A stretch of DNA of 11,594 bases, taken from NCBI GenBank assembly GCA_022730285.1, contig DZCQ01000010.1:61781-73374 (forward strand). The letters run 5' to 3'. This stretch comes from Flavobacterium psychrophilum. Lineage in GTDB: Bacteria > Bacteroidota > Bacteroidia > Flavobacteriales > Flavobacteriaceae. Positions within the stretch are counted from its first letter, which is position 1, and each line of letters starts with the position of its first letter. The notes under the pieces were generated by a model. That model was not told the DNA's origin. It saw nothing but the letters and a program-made list of their open reading frames with translations, and did no database searches. Position numbers and translations under genes: made by a program. Of the stretch, positions 1 to 6,555 are shown one piece after another.

Positions 1-303
1 TCCACCACGATTATTTCCACCGCTTGGACGATTGTTATTAAAACTTCTTCTTTCGCCTTCTGGTTTTGGCTCAGATTTGTTCACTACAATTGCACGCCCT
101 TCCACATTTGCTCCATTAAGCTCATCAATAGCTTTTTGAGCCTCGTCGTCGTTTGGCATTTCTACAAATCCGAATCCTTTACTTCTTCCAGTAAATTTAT
201 CCGTAATAATTTTTACTGATTCTACAGTACCGTAAGCCTCAAAAGACTCTCTTAAATCTGCTTCCTCGATACTCCAAGGAAGACTTCCAACAAAAATGTT
301 CAT
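1..303 (-). CDS. RRM-domain RNA-binding protein, C-terminus cut by window edge
   Basis: The first 101 codons are visible, from the ATG at 303-301; no stop is reached before the edge. The protein opens with a complete RNA recognition motif: RNP2 is IFVGSL (residues 3-8) and RNP1 is KGFGFVEM (42-49), with the aromatic residues that stack on RNA. Following the RRM (to about residue 77) is a linker rich in Lys, Pro and Glu, then a tail of Arg, Asn and Gly that continues out of the window. This is the usual plan of small bacterial single-RRM proteins of Bacteroidota and cyanobacteria, thought to act as cytoplasmic RNA chaperones, often in cold adaptation; that role is family knowledge and is not shown here. 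A good promoter lies just upstream. The start is secure because the RRM begins at residue 2-3. Confidence 0.93.
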   Translation of the reverse strand, partial: MNIFVGSLPWSIEEADLRESFEAYGTVESVKIITDKFTGRSKGFGFVEMPNDDEAQKAIDELNGANVEGRAIVVNKSEPKPEGERRSFNNNRPSGGNNRGG

Positions 304-325
304 ATATAAATATAATTAATTAGGA

Positions 326-357
326 CAAAGATAAGCTAATAAAGTTCTAAAACACAA
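326..357 (-). promoter_or_regulatory. Bacteroidota-type promoter of the RRM gene
   Basis: On the minus strand TATCTTTG (333-326) matches the Bacteroidota -7 consensus TAnnTTTG exactly. A TTG (357-355) lies 21 bases upstream, within the usual spacing of the -33 element. Transcription would begin around 320, giving a leader of about 20 bases before the ATG at 303. This is the best-formed promoter in the window. Confidence 0.7.
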
Positions 358-425
358 TTTATTATCATTATTATTTCAAAACAATCATTTTTAACGTTTT
401 GTTAATACAAACAACACACAAAAAA

Positions 426-1112
426 CTAATTTACAGGGACTTTATAAAAAACACCATCTCTAACTATAGCAATTTTATCTACCAGTTCATCATAAGCTGT
501 AAATTTAAAATTGCCAGAAATTGTAACACCATCATATTCGGTAATTTCAATTGTTCCGTTACTTAATGAAGTATTCTCAACTAATAAATTAGCATTAGAG
601 CCTCCTGCAGAAACAGTAACGACATCACCAGGAAAATATCCATCACCAGGTATGTTTGCAGTAGCAGTTGTAACTACTCCGTTCGAGGTACTGATGCTGA
701 CCTTTAACCCAAAACCAGTGCCTCCCGTTGTACTTACAAGTAAAGAATCAGAATAACCAGTGCCACCACTTAAAATACGCACCTTATTTACAGGAGCTAA
801 AAACGGATTAGTAACACAATTAAAAGAGTTTGTGTTATTTAAAAGTGTAAAAGAAGCAAAATTTTGTGTATTCGTAGTTCCTAGAGTATAGACACCTTTT
901 GCAAGAGAGCTGGTTTTTAAAACCATATTTCCAGTAGCTCCAACACCTGTAATTGTAACCCCTCCTGAGGAGTTTTTGCTAGCAGAAATTTGATTTGCTT
1001 TCCAAAAATCTGAATCAATTCGAGATTGCATTGCAGGATTATTAAATTGCACCTCTTTTTCGCAAGATTGTAACATGGTAATAAAAAGCAGAAATAAAAT
1101 TATTTTTCTCAT
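426..1112 (-). CDS. DUF6252-like lipoprotein with inserted glycine-rich repeat module
   Basis: 228 residues. The N-terminus is a lipoprotein signal: MRKII, a hydrophobic core, then the lipobox LQSC with the lipidated Cys at 17, followed by Glu-Lys-Glu. The mature part begins (about 32-95) with a beta-rich segment holding FWKANQ and GGVTITGVG. It ends (about 185-228) with GTIEITEYD and ISGNFKFTA. These two blocks resemble the start and end of the small DUF6252 lipoproteins of Bacteroidota. Between them, about residues 108-180, is a Gly/Thr/Val-rich stretch with two related repeats, marked by GGTGY (116-120) and GDGYF (156-160), each followed by beta-strand residues and a GG. Such GxGY repeats are common in phage structural and surface proteins. 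Function is unknown; a cell-surface or outer-membrane location is inferred. It stands alone, divergent from rpsP. The domain assignment is from memory of family patterns. Confidence 0.85.
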   Translation of the reverse strand: MRKIILFLLFITMLQSCEKEVQFNNPAMQSRIDSDFWKANQISASKNSSGGVTITGVGATGNMVLKTSSLAKGVYTLGTTNTQNFASFTLLNNTNSFNCVTNPFLAPVNKVRILSGGTGYSDSLLVSTTGGTGFGLKVSISTSNGVVTTATANIPGDGYFPGDVVTVSAGGSNANLLVENTSLSNGTIEITEYDGVTISGNFKFTAYDELVDKIAIVRDGVFYKVPVN

Positions 1113-1142
1113 TATTAGTGATTATTTTGGTAAACTAAAAGA

Positions 1143-1150
1143 CAAAAATA
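1143..1150 (-). promoter_or_regulatory. Candidate -7 element for the minus-strand lipoprotein
   Basis: On the minus strand TATTTTTG (1150-1143) fits TAnnTTTG exactly and lies about 30 bases before the ATG at 1112. I see no TTG at the expected -33 distance; the nearest is about 30 bases away. In AT-rich DNA the 8-base match alone is only moderate evidence. Confidence 0.4.
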
Positions 1151-1224
1151 AACTAATAAATCTAGAAAAGTAATAAAAAACAAAAAATGTTTGCTGTAGA
1201 ATAGCTGTTGTTAAAAATAAAAAC

Positions 1225-1232
1225 TATATTTG
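1225..1232 (+). promoter_or_regulatory. -7 element of the rpsP-rimM promoter
   Basis: TATATTTG matches the Bacteroidota -7 consensus TAnnTTTG. The nearest upstream TTG (1208-1210) leaves a spacer of only 14 bases, shorter than usual, so the -33 element is uncertain. Transcription would start near 1237, giving a leader of about 45 bases before the rpsP ATG. Confidence 0.55.
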
Positions 1233-1247
1233 CACCCTTAAATAATC

Positions 1248-1262
1248 GAGGTCGAGTACCTC
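1248..1262 (+). promoter_or_regulatory. Hairpin in the rpsP leader
   Basis: GAGGT (1248-1252) and ACCTC (1258-1262) form a perfect 5-bp stem around a CGAGT loop. It is a GC-rich island in otherwise very AT-rich DNA, close to the predicted transcript 5' end and 19 bases before the rpsP ATG. It could be a bS16 autoregulatory leader or an mRNA-stabilising 5' hairpin. The structure is seen; regulation is inferred. Confidence 0.5.
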
Positions 1263-1281
1263 AAATTAATCCATAAAGATT

Positions 1282-1812
1282 ATGTCAGTAAAAATCAGAT
1301 TACAAAGACACGGTAAAAAAGGAAAACCTTTTTACTGGATAGTAGCAGCAGATGCTAGATCAAAAAGAGATGGTAAATACCTAGAAAAATTAGGAACTTA
1401 CAACCCAAACACTAATCCTGCAACAATAGATTTAAATCTAGACAAGGCAGTGCAATGGCTACACAATGGAGCACAACCTACAGATACCGCAAAAGCAATT
1501 TTGTCTTATAAAGGTGCCATGATGAAACACCACTTAGATGGTGGAGTTCGCAAAGGAGCTTTAACACAAGAACAAGCAGATGCTAAATTTAGTATTTGGT
1601 TAGAAGCAAAAACAGCAAAAGTGGATGCTAAAAAATCGGGACTTTCTAAGGCTGATGCTGATGCAAAAGAAAAAGCATTTAAAGCAGAAACTCTTGCGAA
1701 TGAAAAACGTATTGCAAGCCAACTAGAAGCTGCAAAAGTAGAAGAAGAAATTGTTGTAACTGAAGAAAGCACAGAAGAGGAAACTCCAGCTACAGAAGAG
1801 TCAGCAGAATAA
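1282..1812 (+). CDS. rpsP: 30S ribosomal protein bS16
   Basis: 176 residues. The first 80 or so form the bS16 core: MSVKIRLQRHGKKGKPFYWI at the start, DARSKRDGKYLEKLGTYNP (24-42), and the later AVQWLHNGAQPTDTAKAIL segment. bS16 binds 16S rRNA and is needed for 30S assembly. Residues from about 95 to 176 are an extension not found in the 80-90 residue enterobacterial protein: a helical Lys/Ala/Asp/Glu-rich part, then a strongly acidic end full of Glu and Thr. A long tail of this kind is usual in Bacteroidota bS16. The start matches the invariant N-terminus. It lies 13 bases upstream of rimM, the common rpsP-rimM pairing of ribosomal protein and 30S maturation factor. A TAnnTTTG promoter and a leader hairpin precede it. 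Confidence 0.97.
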   Translation: MSVKIRLQRHGKKGKPFYWIVAADARSKRDGKYLEKLGTYNPNTNPATIDLNLDKAVQWLHNGAQPTDTAKAILSYKGAMMKHHLDGGVRKGALTQEQADAKFSIWLEAKTAKVDAKKSGLSKADADAKEKAFKAETLANEKRIASQLEAAKVEEEIVVTEESTEEETPATEESAE

Positions 1813-1825
1813 TAAAAAAGCGATT

Positions 1826-2350
1826 ATGCGTAAAGAAGAATGCTTCTATTTAGGTAAAATCGCAAAAAAATTCAGTTTTAAAGGAGAGGTATTACTATAC
1901 TTAGATACCGATGAACCTGAATTGTATGAAAAAATGGAATCGGTTTTTGTTGAATTTAACAAAAACTTGATTCCATTTTTTATAAAACACAGTCAACTAC
2001 ACAAAAACGATTTTTTAAGAGTACGCTTTGAAGACGTGAATACCGAAGCGGAAGCGGAAGATATTCTTGGGCTTAGCGTATATCTTCCGTTACAAATGCT
2101 TCCAAAACTTACTGGAAACAAATTTTATTTTCACGAAGTAATAGGTTTTGAAATTGAAGACAAAACAGTGGGCATTTTTGGTAAAATTGTAGCCATAAAC
2201 GACAGTTCTGCACAACCGCTATTCGAGGTTTTAAATGGGGAGGTAGAACTATTAATCCCAATGATTGATCAGTTTTTAGTAAAAATAGATCGATCTAACA
2301 AAAAAGTCATCATGGATCTTCCGCATGGTCTTGTAGAAATGTACCTGTAA
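1826..2350 (+). CDS. rimM: 16S rRNA processing / 30S maturation factor RimM
   Basis: 174 residues, the normal length for RimM, which binds uS19 and the 16S 3' domain head during late 30S assembly. The N-terminal RimM barrel (about 5-92) begins with LGKIAKKFSFKGEV, the flavobacterial form of the vGkI...G..G.v family opening. The C-terminal PRC barrel (about 98-172) shows YFHEVIGFEI (101-110), the IPMIDQFLVKID strand pair (144-155), and the closing DLPHGLVE (164-171). It follows rpsP by 13 bases and is followed at once by an intrinsic terminator, so the two form one transcript. No unusual residues are visible. The start ATG is the first in frame after the rpsP stop and fits the family N-terminus. 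Confidence 0.95.
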   Translation: MRKEECFYLGKIAKKFSFKGEVLLYLDTDEPELYEKMESVFVEFNKNLIPFFIKHSQLHKNDFLRVRFEDVNTEAEAEDILGLSVYLPLQMLPKLTGNKFYFHEVIGFEIEDKTVGIFGKIVAINDSSAQPLFEVLNGEVELLIPMIDQFLVKIDRSNKKVIMDLPHGLVEMYL

Positions 2351-2352
2351 AA

Positions 2353-2398
2353 ATTCTTTTATTTCTTGAAAAGCTTTTCAAAAAGAATGTTTTTTTTA
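2353..2398 (+). terminator. Intrinsic terminator of rpsP-rimM
   Basis: An outer 7-bp stem, ATTCTTT (2353-2359) with AAAGAAT (2382-2388), encloses the perfect 16-base palindrome TTGAAAAGCTTTTCAA (2366-2381), with a 6-base bulge on the left side. A run of eight T follows (2390-2397). The position directly after the rimM stop supports a rho-independent terminator. Confidence 0.75.
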
Positions 2399-2479
2399 GA
2401 ATTTAAAAAGGATAAAAAAGCAAAAATACTTAACTTGCAACTTTTTTAATCTCAGCACTTAATTACTTTATTTAAAAAA

Positions 2480-2917
2480 ATGCAAGCCAAAGAACTTACA
2501 AGTTTAGACCAAATGATGAAGGAAATTGCAACCATGCAATTCTTATATCCTAAAATTACACATTCCAAATACGAATCGTATTTAACACAAATGATTCAGA
2601 ACAATTATACTCAAATTGCAATTTATGACAATGGGGAATGTATTGGTCTTTCTGGCTGTTGGTATAATGTAAAATTATGGTCTGGAAAATATTTAGAAAT
2701 AGATAATTTTATAGTACACCCAGAATATCGCAAAAAAGGAATTGGCAAGATTATTGTAGATTATATTCAACAAAAAGCTTTAAATTTAGATTGCAACATG
2801 ATTGTTCTAGATGCTTACACAACAAATTTTGATGCACATCGTTTTTATTATAACCAAGGCTTTGTTCCGAAAGGATTTCATTTTATAAAAATATTAGATG
2901 AAAACGCATTAACATAA
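2480..2917 (+). CDS. GNAT family N-acetyltransferase
   Basis: 145 residues, a single-domain GNAT. Motif A is clear: LEIDNFIVHPEYRKKGIGK (72-90), with the acetyl-CoA pyrophosphate loop RKKGIG at 84-89 in the Q/R-x-x-G-x-G/A form. The preceding beta-bulge strand and the later MIVLDAYTTN strand (107-116), then HRFYYNQGF (120-128), give the end of the fold, where a Tyr commonly serves as general acid. The acyl acceptor cannot be told from the sequence; small molecules, proteins and antibiotics are all possible in this family. The gene is followed 13 bases later by a small lipoprotein-like gene and probably shares its transcript. No strong promoter is seen in the 80 bases between the rimM terminator and the start. 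Confidence 0.88.
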   Translation: MQAKELTSLDQMMKEIATMQFLYPKITHSKYESYLTQMIQNNYTQIAIYDNGECIGLSGCWYNVKLWSGKYLEIDNFIVHPEYRKKGIGKIIVDYIQQKALNLDCNMIVLDAYTTNFDAHRFYYNQGFVPKGFHFIKILDENALT

Positions 2918-2930
2918 ATACAGAAGACAT

Positions 2931-3419
2931 ATGAAAACTATTTTTTTATACCTCAGTACTTTTTTTGCAATACAAAACTGCCAACAAGAGTCCATCAAAA
3001 TACTACCACAAAGCAAGTTACCTACGCCAATTAAAACCATTTATTTTCAGAGATGGACAGGAGGACAAGAGCTTACAGGAAGTGGAATTAACTTTTATAT
3101 TTCTTTTAAAAATGCCTTGGATAAAAATAATACTTTAAAAAAAATTTATTTTGATAATCAAGAAGCATTATTTGAAAAAAGAAATGACACCGTTTATACT
3201 GCAGTTATTTTTATAAAAAGAAATGTTCCAGAGAACATGCAAAATAATATGAGGAAAAATGACGATAATATAACTCCTAAAAATAAAAACAATTATAAAT
3301 TGGGAAATAATGAAGCAATTATAACCATAAACCAAAAAGGTAAAAATGTATTGTATAAGCTGACGGATATTGATGAAAAAGAATATTTAGCCTATCCATC
3401 GGCACCACCAAGGAGGTAA
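2931..3419 (+). CDS. Small predicted lipoprotein of unknown function
   Basis: 162 residues. The N-terminus MKTIFLYLSTFFAIQNC is a short signal with a candidate lipidation Cys at 17. Asn at -1 is not the textbook lipobox residue, but short signals ending in NC or SC are frequent in Flavobacteriia. The mature part has a strand-rich segment with IYFQRWTGGQELTGSGINFY (37-56), a Lys/Asn-rich middle with low complexity (about 98-125), and a basic end, PPRR. I do not recognise a named domain. Proteins with a similar YFQ.W..G....GSGI core occur in Flavobacteriaceae as hypothetical proteins, from memory. It lies 13 bases after the GNAT gene, suggesting co-transcription. An envelope location is inferred from the signal only. 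Confidence 0.75.
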   Translation: MKTIFLYLSTFFAIQNCQQESIKILPQSKLPTPIKTIYFQRWTGGQELTGSGINFYISFKNALDKNNTLKKIYFDNQEALFEKRNDTVYTAVIFIKRNVPENMQNNMRKNDDNITPKNKNNYKLGNNEAIITINQKGKNVLYKLTDIDEKEYLAYPSAPPRR

Positions 3420-3465
3420 TTGTAATTTTAAATCACAAATAGTTATAATTTTAACATACATTGCT

Positions 3466-3473
3466 TAAATTTG
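3466..3473 (+). promoter_or_regulatory. -7 element upstream of the flippase gene
   Basis: TAAATTTG fits TAnnTTTG exactly and sits 25 bases before the TTG start at 3499, leaving a leader of about 20 bases. No TTG is present at the expected -33 position. Its placement supports both a separate transcript for the following run of genes and the use of the TTG start. Confidence 0.45.
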
Positions 3474-3498
3474 TCGGCACACTTTAAGAAAATTACTT

Positions 3499-4956
3499 TT
3501 GAGCCTTTATAAATCTCTTTTTAAGCAAACCCTAATTTATGGTTTAGCAACTGTTTTACCTAGAATGATTAGCTTTTTGCTAAATCCTTTGTATGTAAAA
3601 AAATTACTAGAACAAGAATTTGCCGATATATCTATTATATTTGCTTGGTTAGTGTTTTTTAACGTGATTTTATCTTACGGAATGGAAACTTCGTTCTTTA
3701 AGTTTTATAACCAAAATACAGATAAGAAAAAAGTAATTAGTACTGCAACAATTTCAATATTTTGGAGCTCATTGGCTTTTTTATTTATAGCACTTATTTT
3801 TAGAAATCACCTCTCCATTTGGTCCAATATCAAGGTAGAATATATTATTTACACTATTTGGATATTAGTATTAGATGCACTTGCAGTTATACCCTTTTCT
3901 AAATTAAGGGCAACTCAAAAATCAGTTCCGTATGCTATTATCAAAATAGGAAGTGTATTGACGAATATGTTGCTGAATGTGTTTTTTTTGGTAGTATTAC
4001 CATTTATAGTTGATTCTAATCCAGATAGTTTTTTTAATATTATTTATTTTGAAAATTTTCAGGTTGGTTATATTTTTGTTGCAAACTTAATTTCCAGTCT
4101 GGTAACGTTAATTGTACTCTCTCCTAGTTATTTAAAAATTACTTGGAAATTCGATTTTTTTCTTTGGAAAAGCATGATTCGATACGGTTTTCCAATACTC
4201 ATAGCAGGAGTTGCCTTTGCAATTAACGAACATTTTGATAAAATTTTGTTAGAATGGCTTGGTGTCTCAAAATCAGATATTGGTGCCTATGCAGCATGCT
4301 ATAAAATAGGGATGTTTATGGTTTTATTTAGAACAGCATTTACCTTAGGAATTGAACCCTTCTTTTTTAGCCATGCTAGTAACGAAAATGCACAACAAAC
4401 CTATGCCACAATTACTAAGTATTTTGTTATATTTGGATCTTTTATTTGTCTTTTTGTAATAGCTTTTATAGATATTTTAAAACTCCCTTTAGTACCCAGC
4501 AAAGATTATTGGTCAGCAATAAAAGTAGTTCCACTAATAGTGGTTGCAAACTTTTTTCTCGGAATTTATACCAATTTATCTGTTTGGTATAAATTAATTA
4601 ACAAAACATATATCGGAGCCTATATTTCTATTGTAGGAGCGATAGTAACCTTAATTCTTAACTATTTATTAATACCATCGTTAAGTTATTATGGTTCTGC
4701 AATTGCCACCATTGCTGCTTATGGAACTATGATGTATATATCCTTTTATTTAGGACAAAAAAAATACCCTATTCCGTATGATATGCCTAAAATACTAGCT
4801 TATTTGCTGATTTCCCTTATTTTTTCTATTAGTAGTTTTTATATACCATATGTTAGAGAAAATTATTATATCAAAACAATATTGATTTTGTTTTTTTTAT
4901 ATTACATATATCAACAAGAAAAATCAATTTTACAAAGAATATTAGAAAGAAAATAG
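3499..4956 (+). CDS. Polysaccharide / lipid-linked oligosaccharide flippase (Wzx-like), TTG start
   Basis: 485 residues, highly hydrophobic along its length with roughly 12-14 likely membrane helices, as in the MATE/MOP flippase superfamily that moves lipid-linked glycans across the inner membrane. Recognisable family features are the amphipathic start YKSLFKQTLIYGLATVLPR (4-22), YGMETSFFKFY (60-70), KLRATQ (135-140), NEHFDKILLEWLG (243-255), FRTAFTLGIEPFFFSHA (277-293) and the C-terminal pair of helices around IGAYISIVG (372-380). The start is a TTG: the conserved N-terminal LFKQT...LPR block lies before the first in-frame ATG (residue 23), and an in-frame stop at 3466-3468 limits upstream extension. 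The substrate is unknown; O-antigen, exopolysaccharide or a peptidoglycan-like precursor are all possible. It heads a run of envelope genes. Confidence 0.9.
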   Translation: MSLYKSLFKQTLIYGLATVLPRMISFLLNPLYVKKLLEQEFADISIIFAWLVFFNVILSYGMETSFFKFYNQNTDKKKVISTATISIFWSSLAFLFIALIFRNHLSIWSNIKVEYIIYTIWILVLDALAVIPFSKLRATQKSVPYAIIKIGSVLTNMLLNVFFLVVLPFIVDSNPDSFFNIIYFENFQVGYIFVANLISSLVTLIVLSPSYLKITWKFDFFLWKSMIRYGFPILIAGVAFAINEHFDKILLEWLGVSKSDIGAYAACYKIGMFMVLFRTAFTLGIEPFFFSHASNENAQQTYATITKYFVIFGSFICLFVIAFIDILKLPLVPSKDYWSAIKVVPLIVVANFFLGIYTNLSVWYKLINKTYIGAYISIVGAIVTLILNYLLIPSLSYYGSAIATIAAYGTMMYISFYLGQKKYPIPYDMPKILAYLLISLIFSISSFYIPYVRENYYIKTILILFFLYYIYQQEKSILQRILERK

Positions 4957-4964
4957 TATTTTTG
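4957..4964 (+). promoter_or_regulatory. Candidate -7 element before dut
   Basis: TATTTTTG begins at the base after the flippase stop codon and matches TAnnTTTG. No TTG is visible at the expected -33 distance. If used, it would give dut and the genes after it a leader of about 65 bases. This is a weak call in AT-rich DNA. Confidence 0.25.
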
Positions 4965-5036
4965 GGGTTATATCATGCCGTTTATTATAACATTCTTGTT
5001 TAAAAGTATTGCCATTTTATCACGAGTAAAAAAATT

Positions 5037-5471
5037 ATGAAAATAAATATTATCAACAAATCAGAACATCAACTCCCTCACTATGAAACAATTTCATCGG
5101 CAGGAATGGATATTCGAGCAAATATACTAGAACCAATAATTCTAAAACCATTGGAGAGAACTATGGTTAAAACAGGACTTTTTCTAGAATTACCAATAGG
5201 TTTAGAAGCACAAGTTCGTCCAAGGAGTGGACTAGCTATTAAAAATGGAATTACAGTTTTAAACTCTCCTGGAACCATAGATGCTGATTATAGAGGTGAA
5301 GTAGGGGTGATACTTATAAATCTTTCTAATCAAGAATTTATAATTAACAATGGGGATCGAATAGCACAACTTATTATTGCAAAACACGAAAGAGCTGAGT
5401 GGAATGAAGTGCAAGAACTTGGCGAAACAACTCGTGGGCAAGGAGGCTTTGGTAGTACAGGCGTAAAATAA
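5037..5471 (+). CDS. dut: dUTP diphosphatase (dUTPase)
   Basis: 144 residues, typical for the trimeric all-beta dUTPase, which hydrolyses dUTP to dUMP and pyrophosphate, keeping uracil out of DNA and feeding dTMP synthesis. All five motifs are present in order: I, SAGMDIRA (21-28); II, RPRSGLA (61-67); [14 protein letters not shown] (79-89), with the catalytic Asp expected at 82; [10 protein letters not shown] (106-113); [11 protein letters not shown] (133-142), the flexible arm that closes over the active site. The start gives the family's usual N-terminus with no spare residues. It lies 80 bases after the flippase and 45 bases before the nucleotidyltransferase, so it is the one nucleotide-pool enzyme within an envelope cluster, probably by co-transcription and not shared function. 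Confidence 0.97.
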   Translation: MKINIINKSEHQLPHYETISSAGMDIRANILEPIILKPLERTMVKTGLFLELPIGLEAQVRPRSGLAIKNGITVLNSPGTIDADYRGEVGVILINLSNQEFIINNGDRIAQLIIAKHERAEWNEVQELGETTRGQGGFGSTGVK

Positions 5472-5516
5472 GAAATAAAATCTTGTTTTGTATTTAGAAA
5501 CAAAAAAACGAAAAGA

Positions 5517-6527
5517 ATGAAAATAATAGTGCCAATGGCAGGACGTGGCTCCAGATTAAGACCACACACACTTACAATTCCGAAACCATTAATTCCTATT
5601 GCAGGAAAACCAATAGTCCACAGATTAGTAGAAGATATTGCTAGTGTTATCCATCAGGAAATAGAAGAAATTGCATTTATAATACATGAAAGTTTTGGTA
5701 AAAAAGTAGAAGAAGACTTATTGTTAATTGCAAAAAATTTAGGTTCAAAAGGAGTTATTTATTACCAAAACGAAGCCTTAGGAACTGCACATGCTATTAT
5801 GTGTGCAAAGGAAAGTATGTCTGGACCTATTGTAGTTGCTTATGCGGATACATTGTTTAGGGCAGATTTTTCGTTAGATATTAGTGCCGATTCTGTTATT
5901 TGGGTAAAACAAGTTGAAGACCCAAGTGCTTTTGGTGTGGTGCAACTTAATGAAAACAATCAAATCGTAGATTTTGTAGAAAAACCAAAACATTTTGTAT
6001 CAGATTTAGCTATTATAGGGATTTATTATTTTAAAAGTGGCGAAACTCTTCGGGATGAATTGCAATATTTATTAGATAATAATGTTGTTAAAGGAGGCGA
6101 ATATCAATTAACCGATGCTTTAGAAAACATGAAAATAAAAGGCATGAAATTTGTTCCTGGAAAAGTATCTGAATGGATGGATTGTGGAAACAAAAATGTT
6201 ACGGTAGAAACAAATAGCAGAATGTTGCAATTTTTGCACGAAGACGGAATACATTTAATAGATTATGGTGTAAAGCAAGAAAATGCTACTATTATTCCAC
6301 CATGTTATATTGGAGAAGATGTTATATTAATTAACACAACAGTTGGGCCAAATGTTTCGTTAGGTAAAGGTTGCCATGTTGTGGATAGTATCATAAAAAA
6401 CAGTTTAATACAAACACATGCACACATAAAAAATGCCGATTTAGATAATTCTATGATAGGAAATCATGCTGTTTTTAACGGAAAATTCACAAATGTTAGT
6501 ATTGGCGATTTTTCGGTATTAGAATAA
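5517..6527 (+). CDS. Sugar-nucleotide pyrophosphorylase-like nucleotidyltransferase with beta-helix tail
   Basis: 336 residues. Residues 1-235 or so form the nucleotidyltransferase fold that joins a sugar 1-phosphate to an NTP. The signature GRGSRLRPHTLTIPKP (9-24) binds the nucleotide and phosphate. GTAHA (89-93) contacts the base, D111 in VAYADTLF is the likely first metal ligand, EKP (155-157) follows the sugar site, and WMDCGN (220-225) carries the second metal Asp. Residues about 255-336 repeat the hexapeptide pattern of a left-handed beta-helix (IIPPCYIGEDVI, TTVGPNVSLGKG), ending without a clear acetyltransferase active site, so the tail is probably structural or for oligomer formation. 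Glucose-1-phosphate thymidylyl- or uridylyltransferase activity is likely, but sugar and base cannot be fixed from sequence. It presumably feeds glycan synthesis linked to the flippase upstream. Confidence 0.9.
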   Translation: MKIIVPMAGRGSRLRPHTLTIPKPLIPIAGKPIVHRLVEDIASVIHQEIEEIAFIIHESFGKKVEEDLLLIAKNLGSKGVIYYQNEALGTAHAIMCAKESMSGPIVVAYADTLFRADFSLDISADSVIWVKQVEDPSAFGVVQLNENNQIVDFVEKPKHFVSDLAIIGIYYFKSGETLRDELQYLLDNNVVKGGEYQLTDALENMKIKGMKFVPGKVSEWMDCGNKNVTVETNSRMLQFLHEDGIHLIDYGVKQENATIIPPCYIGEDVILINTTVGPNVSLGKGCHVVDSIIKNSLIQTHAHIKNADLDNSMIGNHAVFNGKFTNVSIGDFSVLE

Positions 6528-6555
6528 ATTTTGCTGTTTCTTTTCTTTAAAATAA

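Noticed and set aside
391..405. TTAAC/GTTAA inverted repeat after the minus-strand lipoprotein as a terminator
   Set aside because: The stem is only 5 bp and AT-rich, with no T run on the minus strand immediately after it.
1506..1772. Open frame of 88 codons on the minus strand opposite rpsP
   Set aside because: Antisense shadow of the Lys/Ala-rich bS16 tail, with no family resemblance.
2366..2381. Perfect 16-base palindrome TTGAAAAGCTTTTCAA as a possible operator
   Set aside because: It is the inner stem of the rpsP-rimM terminator with an outer stem and T run, and it lies after the stop codon.
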